From the NCBI GenBank assembly GCA_963921795.1, contig OY997658.1:33741347-33805346 (forward strand): a stretch of 64,000 nt of DNA, written 5' to 3'. Each line of letters opens with the position of its first letter. Position 1 is the stretch's first letter. This DNA comes from Nannobrachium achirus (Eukaryota > Chordata > Actinopteri > Myctophiformes > Myctophidae). The position numbers were made by a program, and so were the translations under genes. Below the pieces are notes generated by a model that saw only the letters and a list, made by a program, of their open reading frames with translations, was not told the DNA's origin and searched no databases. Below, one piece after another: positions 1-15,519 of the stretch.

Positions 1-1
1 G

Positions 2-318
2 CAGTGGTTCCCAAACCTTTTAGGCTGTGACCCAATAGAGAAGTTAAACATTTGCCCGGGACCCAAGCTAGTGAAAACAGCAGATCTACAAGCTTACAAA
101 GCGTCGCTTCGTGCCGCGTTTTACATTTGTTTTCTAATTCATGGAATGGAGATTTTTTTATCATGAAAAATATTGCTTTTTTTGCGTATGTTTTTTAAAA
201 ATGTTTTGAAATAAATAATAATGGAAAAACTAAATGTAGGAAACCAAAAATAAAGGGTCCCATAAAAATGTGTCCGCGACCCACAAATGTGTCCCAACCC
301 ACTGTTTGGGAACCAGTG
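2..318 (+). mobile_element. hAT-type non-autonomous element, CAGTGGTTCCCAAAC ends
   Basis: The left end reads CAGTGGTTCCCAAAC (2-16) and the right end GTTTGGGAACCAGTG (304-318), an inverted pair with one mismatch. Such ends are typical of hAT-superfamily MITEs. There is no coding capacity. The left flank is cut by the window edge, so the 8-bp target duplication cannot be tested. Positions 68-118 carry the first half of the GATCTACAAGCTC hairpin module. Copies in the opposite orientation lie at 28121-28227 (part) and 60727-60935 (lacking the hairpin). Confidence 0.7.
68..118 (+). repeat. GATCTACAAGCTC hairpin module, one arm (in hAT-type element)
   Basis: Contains CTAGTGAAAACAGCAGATCT followed by ACAAGCTTACAAAGCGTCGC, which matches the left arm and centre of the palindromic module found elsewhere in the window. 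The right arm is lost; AT-rich sequence follows at 119. Confidence 0.65.
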
Positions 319-752
319 TTCTACGGTCCGTGGTATTCTGGAGCTCTACACAACTTCAGGGATAACAACACAGTCTCTTCACACAAAACCAGAAGCCATA
401 GCATATCTGGTATGGATGAAATATCACAATCAGACTGTGACCGCTTTATAGTAGACAAGACGTCTACCGGCGTTTGGCTCAAATCCTTTTGAGGAAGGGC
501 TGTATAACAGTCTACATGACATAATATCATGAACTATGAAGATTAGGCAACAGATTTTCCTCAAATCTACTTTTTTTTAGATCAGCATTTTCTGACAATA
601 TGATTAACAGAGTGACATTGATTTGATTTAAGTAGATGTCATAGTTAAAAGAAAAGTACGTATTTTCACAGAAAAGAAAATGTTAATGATAAAAACACAA
701 TAAAGTCAAAGACCTCTAGCATCTCGCATTTGGGCTCAGTCTGGGACATCAG
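319..752. other. Single-copy-like AT-rich sequence, no gene seen
   Basis: No repeat family, splice-flanked frame or RNA gene was recognised between the hAT-type element and the CA array. Confidence 0.5.
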
Positions 753-895
<143 letters not shown>

Positions 896-1023
896 TTGTT
901 GCTTTTCTGTGTATACCGTATACAGTATATACAGCATATGACCGTATAGTATATGACTACCATGCATCTTTATGTACATATCTGTCATTACATCTGTAAT
1001 TTTTGACTGCCTCATCCCGGTTA

Positions 1024-1512
1024 CACGTCGGCACTCCGACACATCGCTATTCCGACCACCTAAACCTAACCCTAACCCTAACCTCAGTAAAACTAACACT
1101 GGTGAATGTTAACCGGTGAGTAGCTAACCTGCCGACGCTGGTGAATGCTAACCTGGTGAGTAGCTAACCTGCCGACGCTGGTGAATGCTAACCTGGTGAG
1201 TAGCTAACCTGCCGACGCTGGTGAATGCTAACCTGGTGAGTAGCTAACCTGCCGACGCTGGTGAATGCTAACCTGGTGAGTAGCTAACCTGCCGACGCTG
1301 GTGAATGCTAACCTGGTGAGTAGCTAACCTGCCGATGCTGGTAAATGCTAACCTGGTGAGTAGCTAACCTGCCGACGCTGGTGAATGCTAACCTGGTGAG
1401 TAGCTAACCTGCCGACGCTGGTGAATGCTAACCTGGTGAGTAGCTAACCTGCCGACGCTGGTGAATGCTAACCTGGTGATCGGAATGGGGATGTGTCGGA
1501 ATGGAGACCCGT
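1024..1512 (+). mobile_element. TIR-flanked non-autonomous element carrying a 40-bp minisatellite
   Basis: Sequence at about 1024-1060 (core TCCGACACATCGCTATTCCG) is the imperfect inverted complement of about 1475-1512 (core CGGAATGGGGATGTGTCGGA). This gives terminal inverted repeats of roughly 36 bp. Just inside the left end lies a telomere-like CCTAACCCTAACCCTAACC stretch (1066-1084), and the rest is a 40-bp tandem array. No transposase frame exists. The superfamily is not assigned. Confidence 0.65.
1093..1479 (+). repeat. 40-bp minisatellite, about 9.6 units
   Basis: Unit of 40 bp that includes GTGAGTAGCTAACCTGCCGA, repeated almost without change. Only the first unit and one near 1335 (GATGCTGGTAAATG) differ visibly. 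The homogeneity suggests recent expansion or gene conversion. Confidence 0.95.
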
Positions 1513-2562
1513 CCCCCCCTCGTCCCACTGTTATTTTGTGACAAGCATCTTATGTATCATGCACCTTATATTTTATTTCACACTGCCATGTTGATATCGG
1601 ATCAGTTTTCCGCTTTCCACTTTTCTTGAAACTGCAATGGTGAAGCTTCTACCCACTTTTTTTTTTTTACATCTGTAACATGATGTGATGCAACAATACA
1701 GATTTAATAGTAAAATAGAGCTCAAAAAATGTTTTTATGAAAATAACAGACAGATAATTTGCCATCTGTAGGGGTTATTCTCTTTAGCTGAATTTACTCA
1801 TAGCGTCCAGCTTGATAGCAGCAGAACAGCCCTCTATACAGTACATCTGGAGAACAGACAAGAGGCCTTTATGCCAGGCCAGAGTCAGAGGACTAGGGTG
1901 CACATTGTTTCTCGTTCCTCATTGTTTCGGAGGATTAGCACTAATGACCCTTTAAATGAGCTCTTACTGTACTCATCAGGCTTAAGCTGGGGGAAGAACA
2001 TTGGGGACGGACGAGAGAGGAAAGAAAAGGGCTCGGGTGGTTCAAAGGAACCAAACAAAAAGTCCACTATGGACTTTTCAGTCTGACACACAGCTGCCAG
2101 AGAGGTAAAAAATGTGCAATTTTCAGATTAATGGCCATCAAAAACAAGCGACCTTTAGCGCACCTCAACACCCCTGTAATCTTTACAGTACTTTCATGGG
2201 TTCTCTCTCTCTCTAAGCCCATTCGCTGGCTCCCTCGCAGCACGTGACAGCGGGGCTCAAAGTCGTTTGGTGTGGCCATGCTGACAGCTGTGCCTTGCTT
2301 GTACTGCAACATCAAACATGCTGGAGTCAGGAGGAGTTGCTGTTGGTGTAACCCACTCAGAACAGGGCTGGTTGGCGGTTGTGCCCTGCGGTCAGGGCCT
2401 CCAACCACACACCCTTCTGCACCCTGACCGTCCTCTGACCCGCGTGGTAATGTGGCTTTGATGGTGGCTAGCTTAGCCTAACCTCAGCCACCTGGGGATA
2501 CCCACACACAGGGGTTAAGAGGGGGAGAGGGGGGGGCTACAGGGGTAGAAAAATAGTGGGGG

Positions 2563-2563
<1 letters not shown>
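1513..2563. other. Non-coding sequence, nothing recognised
   Basis: Mixed-composition sequence. Short open frames (for example 1871-2086 and 2067-2408 on opposite strands) overlap each other and have no recognisable domains or splice context. Confidence 0.5.
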
Positions 2564-2618
<55 letters not shown>

Positions 2619-2630
2619 GAGAGAGAGAGG
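2564..2630 (+). repeat. (GA)n microsatellite
   Basis: Purine dinucleotide array with one GC interruption, preceded by a G-rich stretch at 2519-2563. Confidence 0.9.
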
Positions 2631-4114
2631 GTAACAATTAAAAGCACGGTGGGTAATCTTTACAGAAGCGTCCTTCGCGATTATCAATCATAATTCAAGT
2701 ACAATAGAGACATGCTGTAAAAAGGGATGACACCAGAGGAATTCTTCTGTAAAACAACACTGACTGATGGCCAACGTGTCTACGTGTAAAAAAAAAAAGA
2801 AAACTGCGGTGGAAGTGGAATTCCTCAACCTTACATGTACATCGTTCTGGCCTTCGGATATTGGTTCTCGTTAAGGTTTGGTATGTGAGAGGGTTTCACA
2901 TTCCCAAAATAAGATGCTAGTCAAAACCCAAAAGAGAATATGGTCAATGGACCTCTAAAGTAAATGAGTCATACATAAAGACCCTCGCCATTAAGGACAA
3001 TGGCCATTTCAAAGCACCTCAAATCCCCTCTCTTTTCTTTCCCCCTCGTTCTCTCTCTCGCTCCCACTGTTTGTTCGGTCCATCTACGGGGCGGCCAAGT
3101 CACAGAGGAACAATGGCGATGAGAGGGGTATTAAAGCCTGATGGCATAGTTCAAATTCTATTGGCTGGTGTGAGTCTATAGTTCACCAGACCACCAGTAA
3201 CAGCAAAGATATTTTTGTCATGCGAGAAAGAGAGTCAAAAGCGGCAAAGGTAAACGAGGGGTAGATGCATGGATGTAAAATGAGAGACAAAGAAAACACT
3301 GTTGGAAGAGGTAGAGGTATGCGATCAGCGGGGGAAAACAAGGGCAGGTATCCTGATTTAGCCTCAAACCAGTGCTAAAGGCAAGTGAAGCTTAAGGCCT
3401 GATTGCTCTCGTTCGATTTTTTTTAAGGGGAAAAAATGATTACGAAGCGGCCTTAGATTAATATTGAGGTTAGTCCAAATGTTTCTCTAATCCGAGGGAA
3501 TTTGGCCTCTCTGCCGCCACGGGACCTGATGAGGGCCCTTTACACTGAGGAGAGCCTGTTGTAGCGACCCGCCGTGCCCGGCAGGCCAGGGGCAGAACGT
3601 TGTGCCCGCCAAGACCCGCCTGTCAGCCTCGCCGCGCTCACTGAAGGAGAGCACTGTCCCGATACACTCACTTGCCCATGTGTACACACTGGGAACGGTC
3701 TCATGCCTTGGTGTTTTCAGGCTCTTAAGGTCGTTGATTTGTTTGACCAAAAAAATGGCCAAATTGGTGTAGGCACTCTGACTAAATTCCAGCAAGAAAT
3801 TCAAGCGTGAGCGCGGAGTGGTGGGAGGGAGAGATCAATGAGTCTTTGTTTTCGGGGATGTTTACGAAAGAAGAAAAAAAAAAACATAGCAACACACACA
3901 CACACTGCTCTTCAATTTGACGGCCATATATCTGAGTCTTGACCTTAAGCTTTTGCATGTCTCAAACAAGCAACCTCAGAAATTAAAACGTCGCGGCAAT
4001 CATGATCCCATGACCTGTGGTTCTGTGATTCGGGTGGTTACCAGTGGTCACTCCGCAAGCAGAAGAATGGCGCCGATTCAGCGAAACGTGAACCTGGCCC
4101 GGGGGCACGCCTTG
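2631..4114. other. Single-copy-like sequence with one weak exon candidate
   Basis: No repeat family was recognised apart from short CA at 3894-3905. The 3480-3660 part is GC-richer than its surroundings. The only coding hint is 3721-3806, listed separately. Confidence 0.45.
3721..3806 (+). CDS. Weak candidate internal exon with EF-hand-like reading
   Basis: An 86-bp open stretch is preceded by a good 3' splice-site match (CCTTGGTGTTTTCAG, ending 3720) and followed by GTGAGCG (3807-3813), a good 5' splice-site match. Read from 3721 it gives 28 codons that include VVDLFDQKNGQIGV followed by TLTKFQQEIQ, which resembles a calcium-binding EF-hand helix-loop. The loop looks one residue short of the usual twelve and lacks the closing Glu. 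I cannot name a gene, no partner exon was found nearby, and chance is a real alternative. Confidence 0.25.
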
Positions 4115-4199
4115 CCCTGAGTTAAACCCCTTGTCCATCTCCCTGAGTTAAACCCCTTGTCCATCTCCCTGAGTTAAACCCCTTGTCCATCTCCCTGAG
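4115..4199 (+). repeat. 26-bp tandem repeat, 3 identical units plus a 7-bp start
   Basis: Unit begins CCCTGAGTTAAACCCCTTGT and is 26 bp long. Three copies look identical, and a fourth breaks off after CCCTGAG at 4199. Confidence 0.95.
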
Positions 4200-4414
4200 C
4201 GGGCAAGAAACCCTTTGTAGTGCCAATGGCTGCCAGGCCACGCCATCATTAATTATGAATGCATGTAAATATATAATTAAATGAATCCTGGTCCCACAGA
4301 CTTCAAAGTTAAAGAGTGGCTTTTGGGTTACCAGGTGGTCTGCTGGGAGTCATGAGGGGCTTCTGGGAACGCTAAGAGGGAAATAATTAAAACACACATG
4401 CACACGCATTTCAG

Positions 4415-4544
<130 letters not shown>

Positions 4545-5066
4545 ACATGGTACCTCCAACCACAAGCCTTCACGATTGCATCTTTTACCAATGGGGATTA
4601 ATGCTTAATCGTGTGTTGGTAAAGTAAAAGCAGTATGTATTATGTATTGTATAACGTTTGCGGCTCATTGCTTCACCATCACCTTTCATATCTCTTTATT
4701 TATCTCTGTGTCCTCTTCCTGTTCTATGATAGAGTAGATAGAGACTGGTAGACTTATTCAAGGTGTATTGACGTGTTAAACAAATGTATCACATCAAAGG
4801 ATGAACGAGAAGGAAACCCAACCAACGATATGACCTTTAATTCACTGTGTGATACCACAAGAATAACTGGAATCACTGTCTGAGGAACAGCAGCTATGGA
4901 AAAACGGTATGAACCTACAGCTCAGCGTTTCTATTCTATTCTGAGCCATGAATGGAAACGATTAGAGATAGGGGACCTGAGATGAATAAAATACAGGGCA
5001 TTAATATTCCTGCTGCTCCACTCTTGTCAAAACCCACACTCCCATCAGAAAACACTCTATCAGGGC

Positions 5067-5117
5067 AAGAAAGAGAGAGGGGGGAGAGAGAGAGAGCGAG
5101 TGAGAGAGAGAGAGAAA
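5067..5117 (+). repeat. (GA)n-rich purine tract
   Basis: GAGA-rich tract with G-run and GCGAGT interruptions. The surrounding 4541-5066 and 5118-5794 are non-coding with no recognised repeat. Confidence 0.8.
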
Positions 5118-5629
5118 GAACTACTTGCTCACGGGTGGCTTTCTCGTCTCTCTGCCACATGTCAAATATGGTGCGGATAAATTATTCTTTTAGCCACAAA
5201 AGAGAACTATGGCAAATTGCTTCAATGGGTTTCCACTGAGGTAATTGTCAAGAATAAAGAGATTGACTTTTTCTTTTTTTTCCATGAAATCAGCGGCACA
5301 GCGGCACAGAGAGCAAGCGAGTGCAACGGGTTTCGGGGGATTTGCTTTATTTATTTATTTATTTTCGGTTCAGGGCTCAGTGTTCTAACCCACTTCAATG
5401 GTCCTGGAATGTTTTCATACCAACTACCGACTTGAAAAGAGTGGCAGAGGGGTATTGCGTCAACATTTCGTTCCCCTTTCATGTACAACATGACGTTCTC
5501 CCTCTTGGCAGCGGAGGGGGTCTGCGTTTTGCAGTTAAGGCCTAAAACCGTAATGAGCCATTAGTAAGAAAAAGGGTCCCCGCATGCCTATAGGCCCAGG
5601 TTACTCATTGACAATGAACACAAGAGAAG

Positions 5630-5775
5630 ACTCGATCTGTATTAGTTTAGAGAATTAATGGCCAACACGGATGGTGCAATGATTAATGTGGCCTTCTTTT
5701 GAGGCCACTTGTTGAACAGATTTGTCAGAGGCAGGGCAATTGTTTTCATGTACAATGCAGGACATTTGGTTTCTT
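5630..5775. other. Candidate conserved non-coding stretch (unverified)
   Basis: Repeat-free, balanced AT-rich sequence with homeodomain-like motifs (GAATTAATGG, ATGATTAATG) bordered by simple repeats. It has the look of a vertebrate conserved element, but conservation cannot be judged from one sequence. Confidence 0.2.
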
Positions 5776-5794
5776 CCAGTGTGTCAAGAGGGAG

Positions 5795-5942
5795 GGTGAG
5801 TGAGTGAGTGAGTGAGTGAGTGAGTGAGTGAGAGAAAGAAAGAAAAAGGAGAGGGAGATTGAGAATGGTGTGTGTGCATCCGTGCGTGCATGCATGCGTG
5901 CATGCGTGCATGCGTGCGTGTGTGCGTGCGTGTGTGTATGTG
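5795..5942 (+). repeat. (GTGA)n followed by (TGCG/TGCA)n microsatellite
   Basis: A GTGA tetranucleotide array (5795-5832) is followed by purine sequence and then by a TGCG/TGCA/TGTG array (5872-5942). Confidence 0.9.
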
Positions 5943-6673
5943 AAAGTGAGGAGTCTTTAACAGACAACCCGATCTAGTTACATTTTTAAAAGTATTATAC
6001 TGGAAGCATGTTTACATACACCTGACTACACCACAAATACCACAAAAATGAAGTTCAACTGGGTTCACTTGTAACTCTAACATGGTGCTTAAGGCAAAAA
6101 AGCTTTTAGAGACCAAGTCAAACACAAAGGGGACAATTTTAACCTAAAGACTGAAAAAAACAATTCATATTCCAGAGAGAAGCTTTGCGCTAGTTTGTAA
6201 TGCGCTCTTGACAGACATAAGTCGACCACCATAAGCACCTGAAACACACACAACAGATCAGACTGAAACACCTCCCAATAAAAAAATAAAAAAAGAGTTG
6301 AGAACTTTCGTGCAACGATGTGCATTTTCAGACGCCGGGGCTAAAGACGACAGCAGTTCAGTCAGCAAAAACCCCAGGCGAGAGTAGTGCCGCAGCTGGA
6401 GCGTGAAATGCTACACCAACGCAATGTAGAGCATGTGCAGGCCTATTCTCTGGAAACCATAGACATACATGGAGCATGAGAACTTAGGCTGTGTGACCCT
6501 GGATGCCATAAACAAACTCTTCCATGAGTGGGACATACACCAACACATGATACCACTCATAAAACGCGCCCAACCGATTGCACCTGCCCTCCTCGTGTAC
6601 TGTATGTCGTACTCGTACACGCTAGCCTATAGGAGAGTCTTTCATTCTCTCTGGCAAACAAGCAAGTGAGTAA
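5943..6673. other. Non-coding sequence, nothing recognised
   Basis: Mixed AT-rich DNA without recognised repeats. The open frames at 6411-6669 overlap on both strands and show no domain. Confidence 0.5.
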
Positions 6674-6689
6674 GACACACGCACACGCG

Positions 6690-6743
<54 letters not shown>
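6674..6743 (+). repeat. (CA)n microsatellite
   Basis: CA array with CG/CACG interruptions at its left end. Confidence 0.95.
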
Positions 6744-6745
<2 letters not shown>

Positions 6746-7843
6746 CAGACAGACATGGATAACCTGTAATTTGTACTCAAGGGGGCTCTCATTCCATTGC
6801 CCTCGGCTCCATGTGTGTGGCTTTCCAAAGCGTGCAATAACGTAATTTGTAATTCAATTAACTTTATCTTTCCTGGCAAAAAGTGCTGGCTCCTTCCTAT
6901 AGCTTAACTGATGACTACTAGAGGGCACCCATATATTACACAAGGCATCAAATATGCAGCTTAGCTTACCTCTCCAAAATGCTGCCATTCCAATGCAAAG
7001 CTTGAAGGAATGCGGTCAATATAGCACCGCTGTATATTCAAGAGGCACCAGAAAGCACAAGTGTAACTCAGCTGAGCTAACCGCGGGCATTTCAAGGCAA
7101 ACAAAGCAGAGATAACGTGTCAAGCTGGACCTTGGCAGGATAAACAAACTGCCTTGAGAGTTGCTCAGTGACTAGTAAACAACCGGTCAAAGATACGATT
7201 ATGCTGCATCCACGCAGCACAAGAGAAAGAGACCACGCTCTGGTCAAGAAGAAGAAAAAACAGAACCAGAGGCTACTAGTTCCTATAGTTCTTAGTAGTT
7301 CTTAGTACCACATGGCCACAGACACACACACACACACACACACACACATGCGCACACAGAGAGACAGACAGTGGAGGGGAGAGCTGGCAGAGATTGAATG
7401 TGTTTGCCCGCTCCGGGGGAGAGGTGGAAGAAAAGGCGCAGAGGAGCTGAAACAAACGCATGCTGGCTTCTATTAGCGGAGCCGCGGAGCAGGGGATGGA
7501 CGGGGTGAGGAAGAAAACGTATTCATTCCTCCCCAACCCTCCCCTTCTAAACCCTTTTCTATCCCTCCATCCCTCCCTATACCCATTATCTCCATTCTGG
7601 AGGGGCGGCAGATGAAAGGGTGGAGGACCCCCCTCCATTCCCCCCCAGGGGCAGCACTTCTCCCTCAAACCTCGGGACGATGCATTCTGACGGCTGCTTA
7701 ATTGTACGTGATCCAGGCAGGGCTCCTTTCTCTTTCAAATCTAAAACAGATTGCTTCTCCCCGGGGAGCGGATTATTGGACAAGAGGGATGACAAAGCAG
7801 GGACAGTGCAGCCCTCCGGGGTGGGGAGGGCGTGAGGGGATAC
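6744..7843. other. Non-coding sequence with a short (CA)n at 7320-7348
   Basis: Apart from the 29-bp CA run no repeat was recognised. The C/G-rich stretch 7400-7830 gives several overlapping frames on both strands, none with a recognisable protein. Confidence 0.5.
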
Positions 7844-7958
<115 letters not shown>

Positions 7959-8063
7959 CACACACGTTTGGCTGCGTTGCTCTCTCGCATGCATGCCTGC
8001 GCCGCGAGGAAGATTATAATATACTAAGATTGCATGTGCTTCAAGCGTGCACACACACGTGTT

Positions 8064-8065
<2 letters not shown>

Positions 8066-8128
<63 letters not shown>
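8066..8128 (+). repeat. (TG)n microsatellite
   Basis: TG array about 110 bp after the previous one. The ACACACACGTGTTCC just before it suggests that the two tracts may be parts of one larger unstable region. Confidence 0.95.
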
Positions 8129-8130
<2 letters not shown>

Positions 8131-8262
8131 AGACATGCGTGTGTGACGGGACAGTATGTGTGCAAAGTAAAGCCTGCTTGTTCTCCGAGTCACAACCACT
8201 TGGGTATGGGTAAGCAATTGCAATCCAATGTCTCTCTCTCTCTCCCTCCCTCTCCATACCAC

Positions 8263-8672
8263 CAGTCGTGTAAAGTAACTAAGTATACTTACTCAAGTAC
8301 TTTACTACTTAAGTACAATTTTGAGGTATTTCTACTTTACTTGAGTATTTCCAATTTCCAATACTTACTACTCCACTCCACCTCGGATCCAAGTATTGTA
8401 CTTTTACTCCACTACATTTATTTGAAAACCTCAGTTACTAGTTACTTTGTAGATATACATTATACATACATAAACCACTTTAGCCATATTTTATACAGTG
8501 GCTATTTGAAAATAGCCGATCTACAAGCTCACAACGAGTTGCATCGCAAAAGTAAAAGTAGCTACAAAATGTTTGAAAATAGCCGATCTACAAGCTCAAT
8601 GCAACTGGTTGTGAGCTTGTAGATCAAAAACAAGATCAAAACAGTAGAAATGTAATACTTTTTCCACCACTG
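8263..8672 (+). mobile_element. hAT-type element with AAGTA-rich ends, carrying hairpin modules
   Basis: Left end CAGTCGTGTAAAGTAACT and right end ACTTTTTCCACCACTG match the widespread fish element whose consensus ends are CAGTGGTGGAAAAAGTA and ACTTTACACCACTG. The interior has repeated CTCAAGTACTT and TACTTAAGTA blocks. No clear 8-bp target duplication is visible. Two copies of the GATCTACAAGCTC module sit inside. Related copies are at 25705-26600 (opposite strand, near complete) and 39300-39655 (truncated). Confidence 0.75.
8500..8625 (+). repeat. GATCTACAAGCTC hairpin modules (one arm, then a full hairpin)
   Basis: The arm GAAAATAGCCGATCTACAAG appears at 8508-8527 and again at 8574-8593. 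The second is followed by its inverse, GTGAGCTTGTAGATC (8611-8625), forming a hairpin. The flank TTTGAAAATAGCC is shared with the copies at 25875 and 39488. Confidence 0.75.
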
Positions 8673-11097
<2,425 letters not shown>

Positions 11098-11158
11098 ACA
11101 TGCACACACGTACACACACGCACGCGCTAGCGCGCTCCCACAAGCGCGCTCCCACAAG

Positions 11159-11211
<53 letters not shown>
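11098..11211 (+). repeat. CA/CG-rich microsatellite
   Basis: CACG-type repeats, a duplicated CGCGCTCCCACAAG (11132 and 11146), then a pure CA array (11160-11211). Confidence 0.9.
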
Positions 11212-12280
<1,069 letters not shown>

Positions 12281-12490
12281 TCTAAAGAGCACCAGCTATC
12301 ACAATCCACCAGTGGTTTCGTTAAATACTTCAAGTAACAGGCAGGAAGTGTAGCTATGGCTGATTTACTAAGGTAAACACATATTCACACAACAGCAGCT
12401 TTCACCCATACAACCTCCTCACTCCTCAGCCCCGCTGCTGTTCAGTCACAGTCTCTCACAGCTGCACAATCTCCATTCGCAAACACCTTA

Positions 12491-12784
<294 letters not shown>

Positions 12785-12909
12785 GTCTACACACAGTGCC
12801 TGGAGCTGGGTATAAATACTATACATCATATTCCCACTCCATTGGCAAGTTTCCCTTCTCACTTGAGTTGAGCTAAATGGCTGAAGTGAGGCGTACTGTA
12901 CATTTGCTG

Positions 12910-12910
<1 letters not shown>

Positions 12911-12964
<54 letters not shown>

Positions 12965-12975
12965 CTCTCTCTCTC

Positions 12976-13012
<37 letters not shown>

Positions 13013-13031
13013 CTCTCTCTCTCTCTCTCTC

Positions 13032-13112
<81 letters not shown>
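12911..13112 (+). repeat. (TC)n microsatellite with GACTCTC interruptions
   Basis: About 200 bp of CT with single G insertions (GACTCTCTC) at four places. On the minus strand it is a polypurine tract. Confidence 0.97.
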
Positions 13113-13115
<3 letters not shown>

Positions 13116-13795
13116 GCAGCTCTGACAGTTTGTGCGGAAAATGCTCTTCAACAGCCCATCCATTTAGGCTACTCTGACACCGTCTGCCAAGAGTGCACTC
13201 TGAATTAGATTTATGAAAAGTCTTAACTGGCCTGATGTGAAGGGGTGTTAAATGCTACACTGAGTTTGGGGAATGGACATTAACCAAACCAGTGGTTTTT
13301 GGTTTTCTATTTTAGGCACCGGGCGAAAGAAACGAATACAAAATGAATGAGGAGAAGCCTGAAATCGTTTTCTTCGGGTCGTGTTTGAAAAAAAGTGATT
13401 TTTAAGTCTGAAAACTGACGAAAAACATTTACACCACAAATGTCCACTTCTTGGTGAACTGTATATATGATATAAGTCACATGCAGATGGCCTCTCATTG
13501 AGTGACACCACAGTCGCTCCATGTACTTAACTTTTCAGAGAGGTCCACAGCACGGCTCTCTCTGATGCCATTAGTGTTGGATTCCAAAAATCATCCAATA
13601 ACAAAAACAAAATGACAAAAGACCAGATAAATTCAGCGGTTGCTTATGGGCAGAGGAGGCAAAACAAAATGAGATTAATGGAATGTACTGCCTTCTAATC
13701 CCCGGAGACAGAGGAATTTGTGACGGGGAGAATTCCTGTCATTCAAGGGGGTAAAACTTCTGCACACAGAGGGCTGCTGTGCTGTGTACAGGCAG
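13113..13795. other. Non-coding sequence, nothing recognised
   Basis: Single-copy-like sequence without repeat identity or convincing frames. Confidence 0.5.
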
Positions 13796-13848
13796 CACAC
13801 ACACATAAATACGCACACACACATAAATACGCACACACACACACACAC

Positions 13849-13893
<45 letters not shown>
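13796..13893 (+). repeat. (CA)n microsatellite with ATAAATACG units
   Basis: CA array whose left part holds two ACACATAAATACGC units, followed by 35 bp of pure CA. Confidence 0.95.
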
Positions 13894-13896
<3 letters not shown>

Positions 13897-14180
13897 AGTT
13901 GGAACAGTGCAGCAACACAGCAACACCACAAATCACTGCTGAGAGAAACTCCACAGCACTCTTATCTCCACGCTGTCAAAACCACACTCTTAATGCTGTA
14001 ACGCCACACCAGGCAGACGTGTAAGAGGCAAAAAAAAAAAAAGAGCAGAAGAACAGTTCACAGTGACGCAAGAAAAAAGCACAGAAAACAGTGAAAAAGA
14101 ATAGGAAAGTTGCACACACAAAAAAAGTACCTGGAGGGCAGGGGAGCAGAGCGCTGGCAGGGTGAGAGGAAAGGCTAGGA

Positions 14181-14181
<1 letters not shown>

Positions 14182-14215
<34 letters not shown>
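14182..14215 (+). repeat. (TC)n microsatellite
   Basis: 34 bp of CT. The neighbouring 13894-14181 and 14216-14589 are non-coding with no recognised repeat. Confidence 0.9.
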
Positions 14216-14219
<4 letters not shown>

Positions 14220-14586
14220 GTTTGACTCTTCTCTTCTGCAGCAAGTCTTCTGCCTCCACTCATGGAGAGGGGGGGTTGAGTGAGTGCGTCTTCTTCTTCG
14301 GCGTGAGGGTTTCTTTGGGATTGAAGAGTATGGAGAGGGGGGTCTATAGGCTGGGACCACACAGCTCCTGGAAGACAACCTCTCTCCTCTAATCCTCTCC
14401 CCGATGTGATGACACTCTCTAACCTCGACCATCTGTTGAAACACGTCCCCGGGAGCGGTGTGTGCGAGTAGTCGGCACCGTAGAGCTGTGTCAAGAAAGC
14501 CCACTCCCCCTGCCCAATCACAGCCCGGCTGCTGGGTGGCTCCTTTGCTGCCAGGAGGCAGGGACAAGGACACGGCACAGCGCAGG

Positions 14587-14734
<148 letters not shown>

Positions 14735-14787
14735 GACACTCTATAGGATGCAAGCAAGAAAACCCCCAGTCCAACGTAACTTGAGAG

Positions 14788-14956
14788 CCAGAGAGGGAGA
14801 AAGGGAGAGAGGGGGGAGAGAGGAGGGGAAAGAGAGGGAATGGGAGGAGAAAGAGAGAAGGAGAGAGCAAGAGAGTGCATAACTGAGAGGCTGGGTGGGG
14901 AGGGCACAGAAAGAAAGTACACAGACAGAGAGAGCGAGAGAGATAGATAGAGAGAA
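14788..14956 (+). repeat. Low-complexity GA-rich purine tract
   Basis: Irregular GAGA/GGGA-rich stretch with GATAGATAGA near 14942. Confidence 0.8.
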
Positions 14957-15348
14957 TGAGGGGACAGACTATGCCAACATTGACCAGTAATGCTACTTAA
15001 CACACAGGTTTACAGAGTATTTTCCCTTATTTCTCTGACCCCCCTCCCCGCCATCCCTGTAACAGTGGCCACAGAATAATGTGGTCTACAGAATCAAACT
15101 AATAAAGCAATAAACCTCTGTAATGGCTACACAGTAGGAGTGCCTTTGCCACTAAACTGTTACATCTACAGGGCCAGCAGCGCAGGCAGCAGCCCTCACA
15201 CCTCAGTGTGATAAATCCTTGCAATCCAACACAGCTGCATTCCTGCCCTTCGACCATCTATTGCCTTAAGTTAATAAAGGAGGGCAGTGCAGCAGACACT
15301 AAAATCAAACCTCGGTTCGAAGTGGAGCGGTGAATCTGAGCAGCTATA

Positions 15349-15349
<1 letters not shown>

Positions 15350-15402
<53 letters not shown>

Positions 15403-15519
15403 GCTGCAGAACAGCGCCCCTCCTTTAACTTGTGTGTTGTGTGTGGCCACTCAAGGTATTGCCAGGCTACAGACACGGCCAGCCAGCCAGCCACATACAT
15501 ACATACATACATACATACC
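15350..15519 (+). repeat. (TG)n array and (ACAT)n array
   Basis: TG repeats at 15351-15397 and ACAT tetranucleotides at 15492-15519, separated by about 95 bp of ordinary sequence. Confidence 0.9.

Noticed and set aside
1062-1084. Interstitial telomere
   Set aside because: Only about three CCCTAA-like units, located inside a TIR element; too short and imperfect for a telomeric site.
1093-1479. CRISPR-like regular array
   Set aside because: The whole 40-bp unit repeats with no unique spacers, and the DNA is eukaryotic.
8164-8184. Additional AAGTAAAGCCTGCTTG block of the GTTGTCGGG family
   Set aside because: Only about 16 bases match and no other landmark of the family lies nearby; probably chance.
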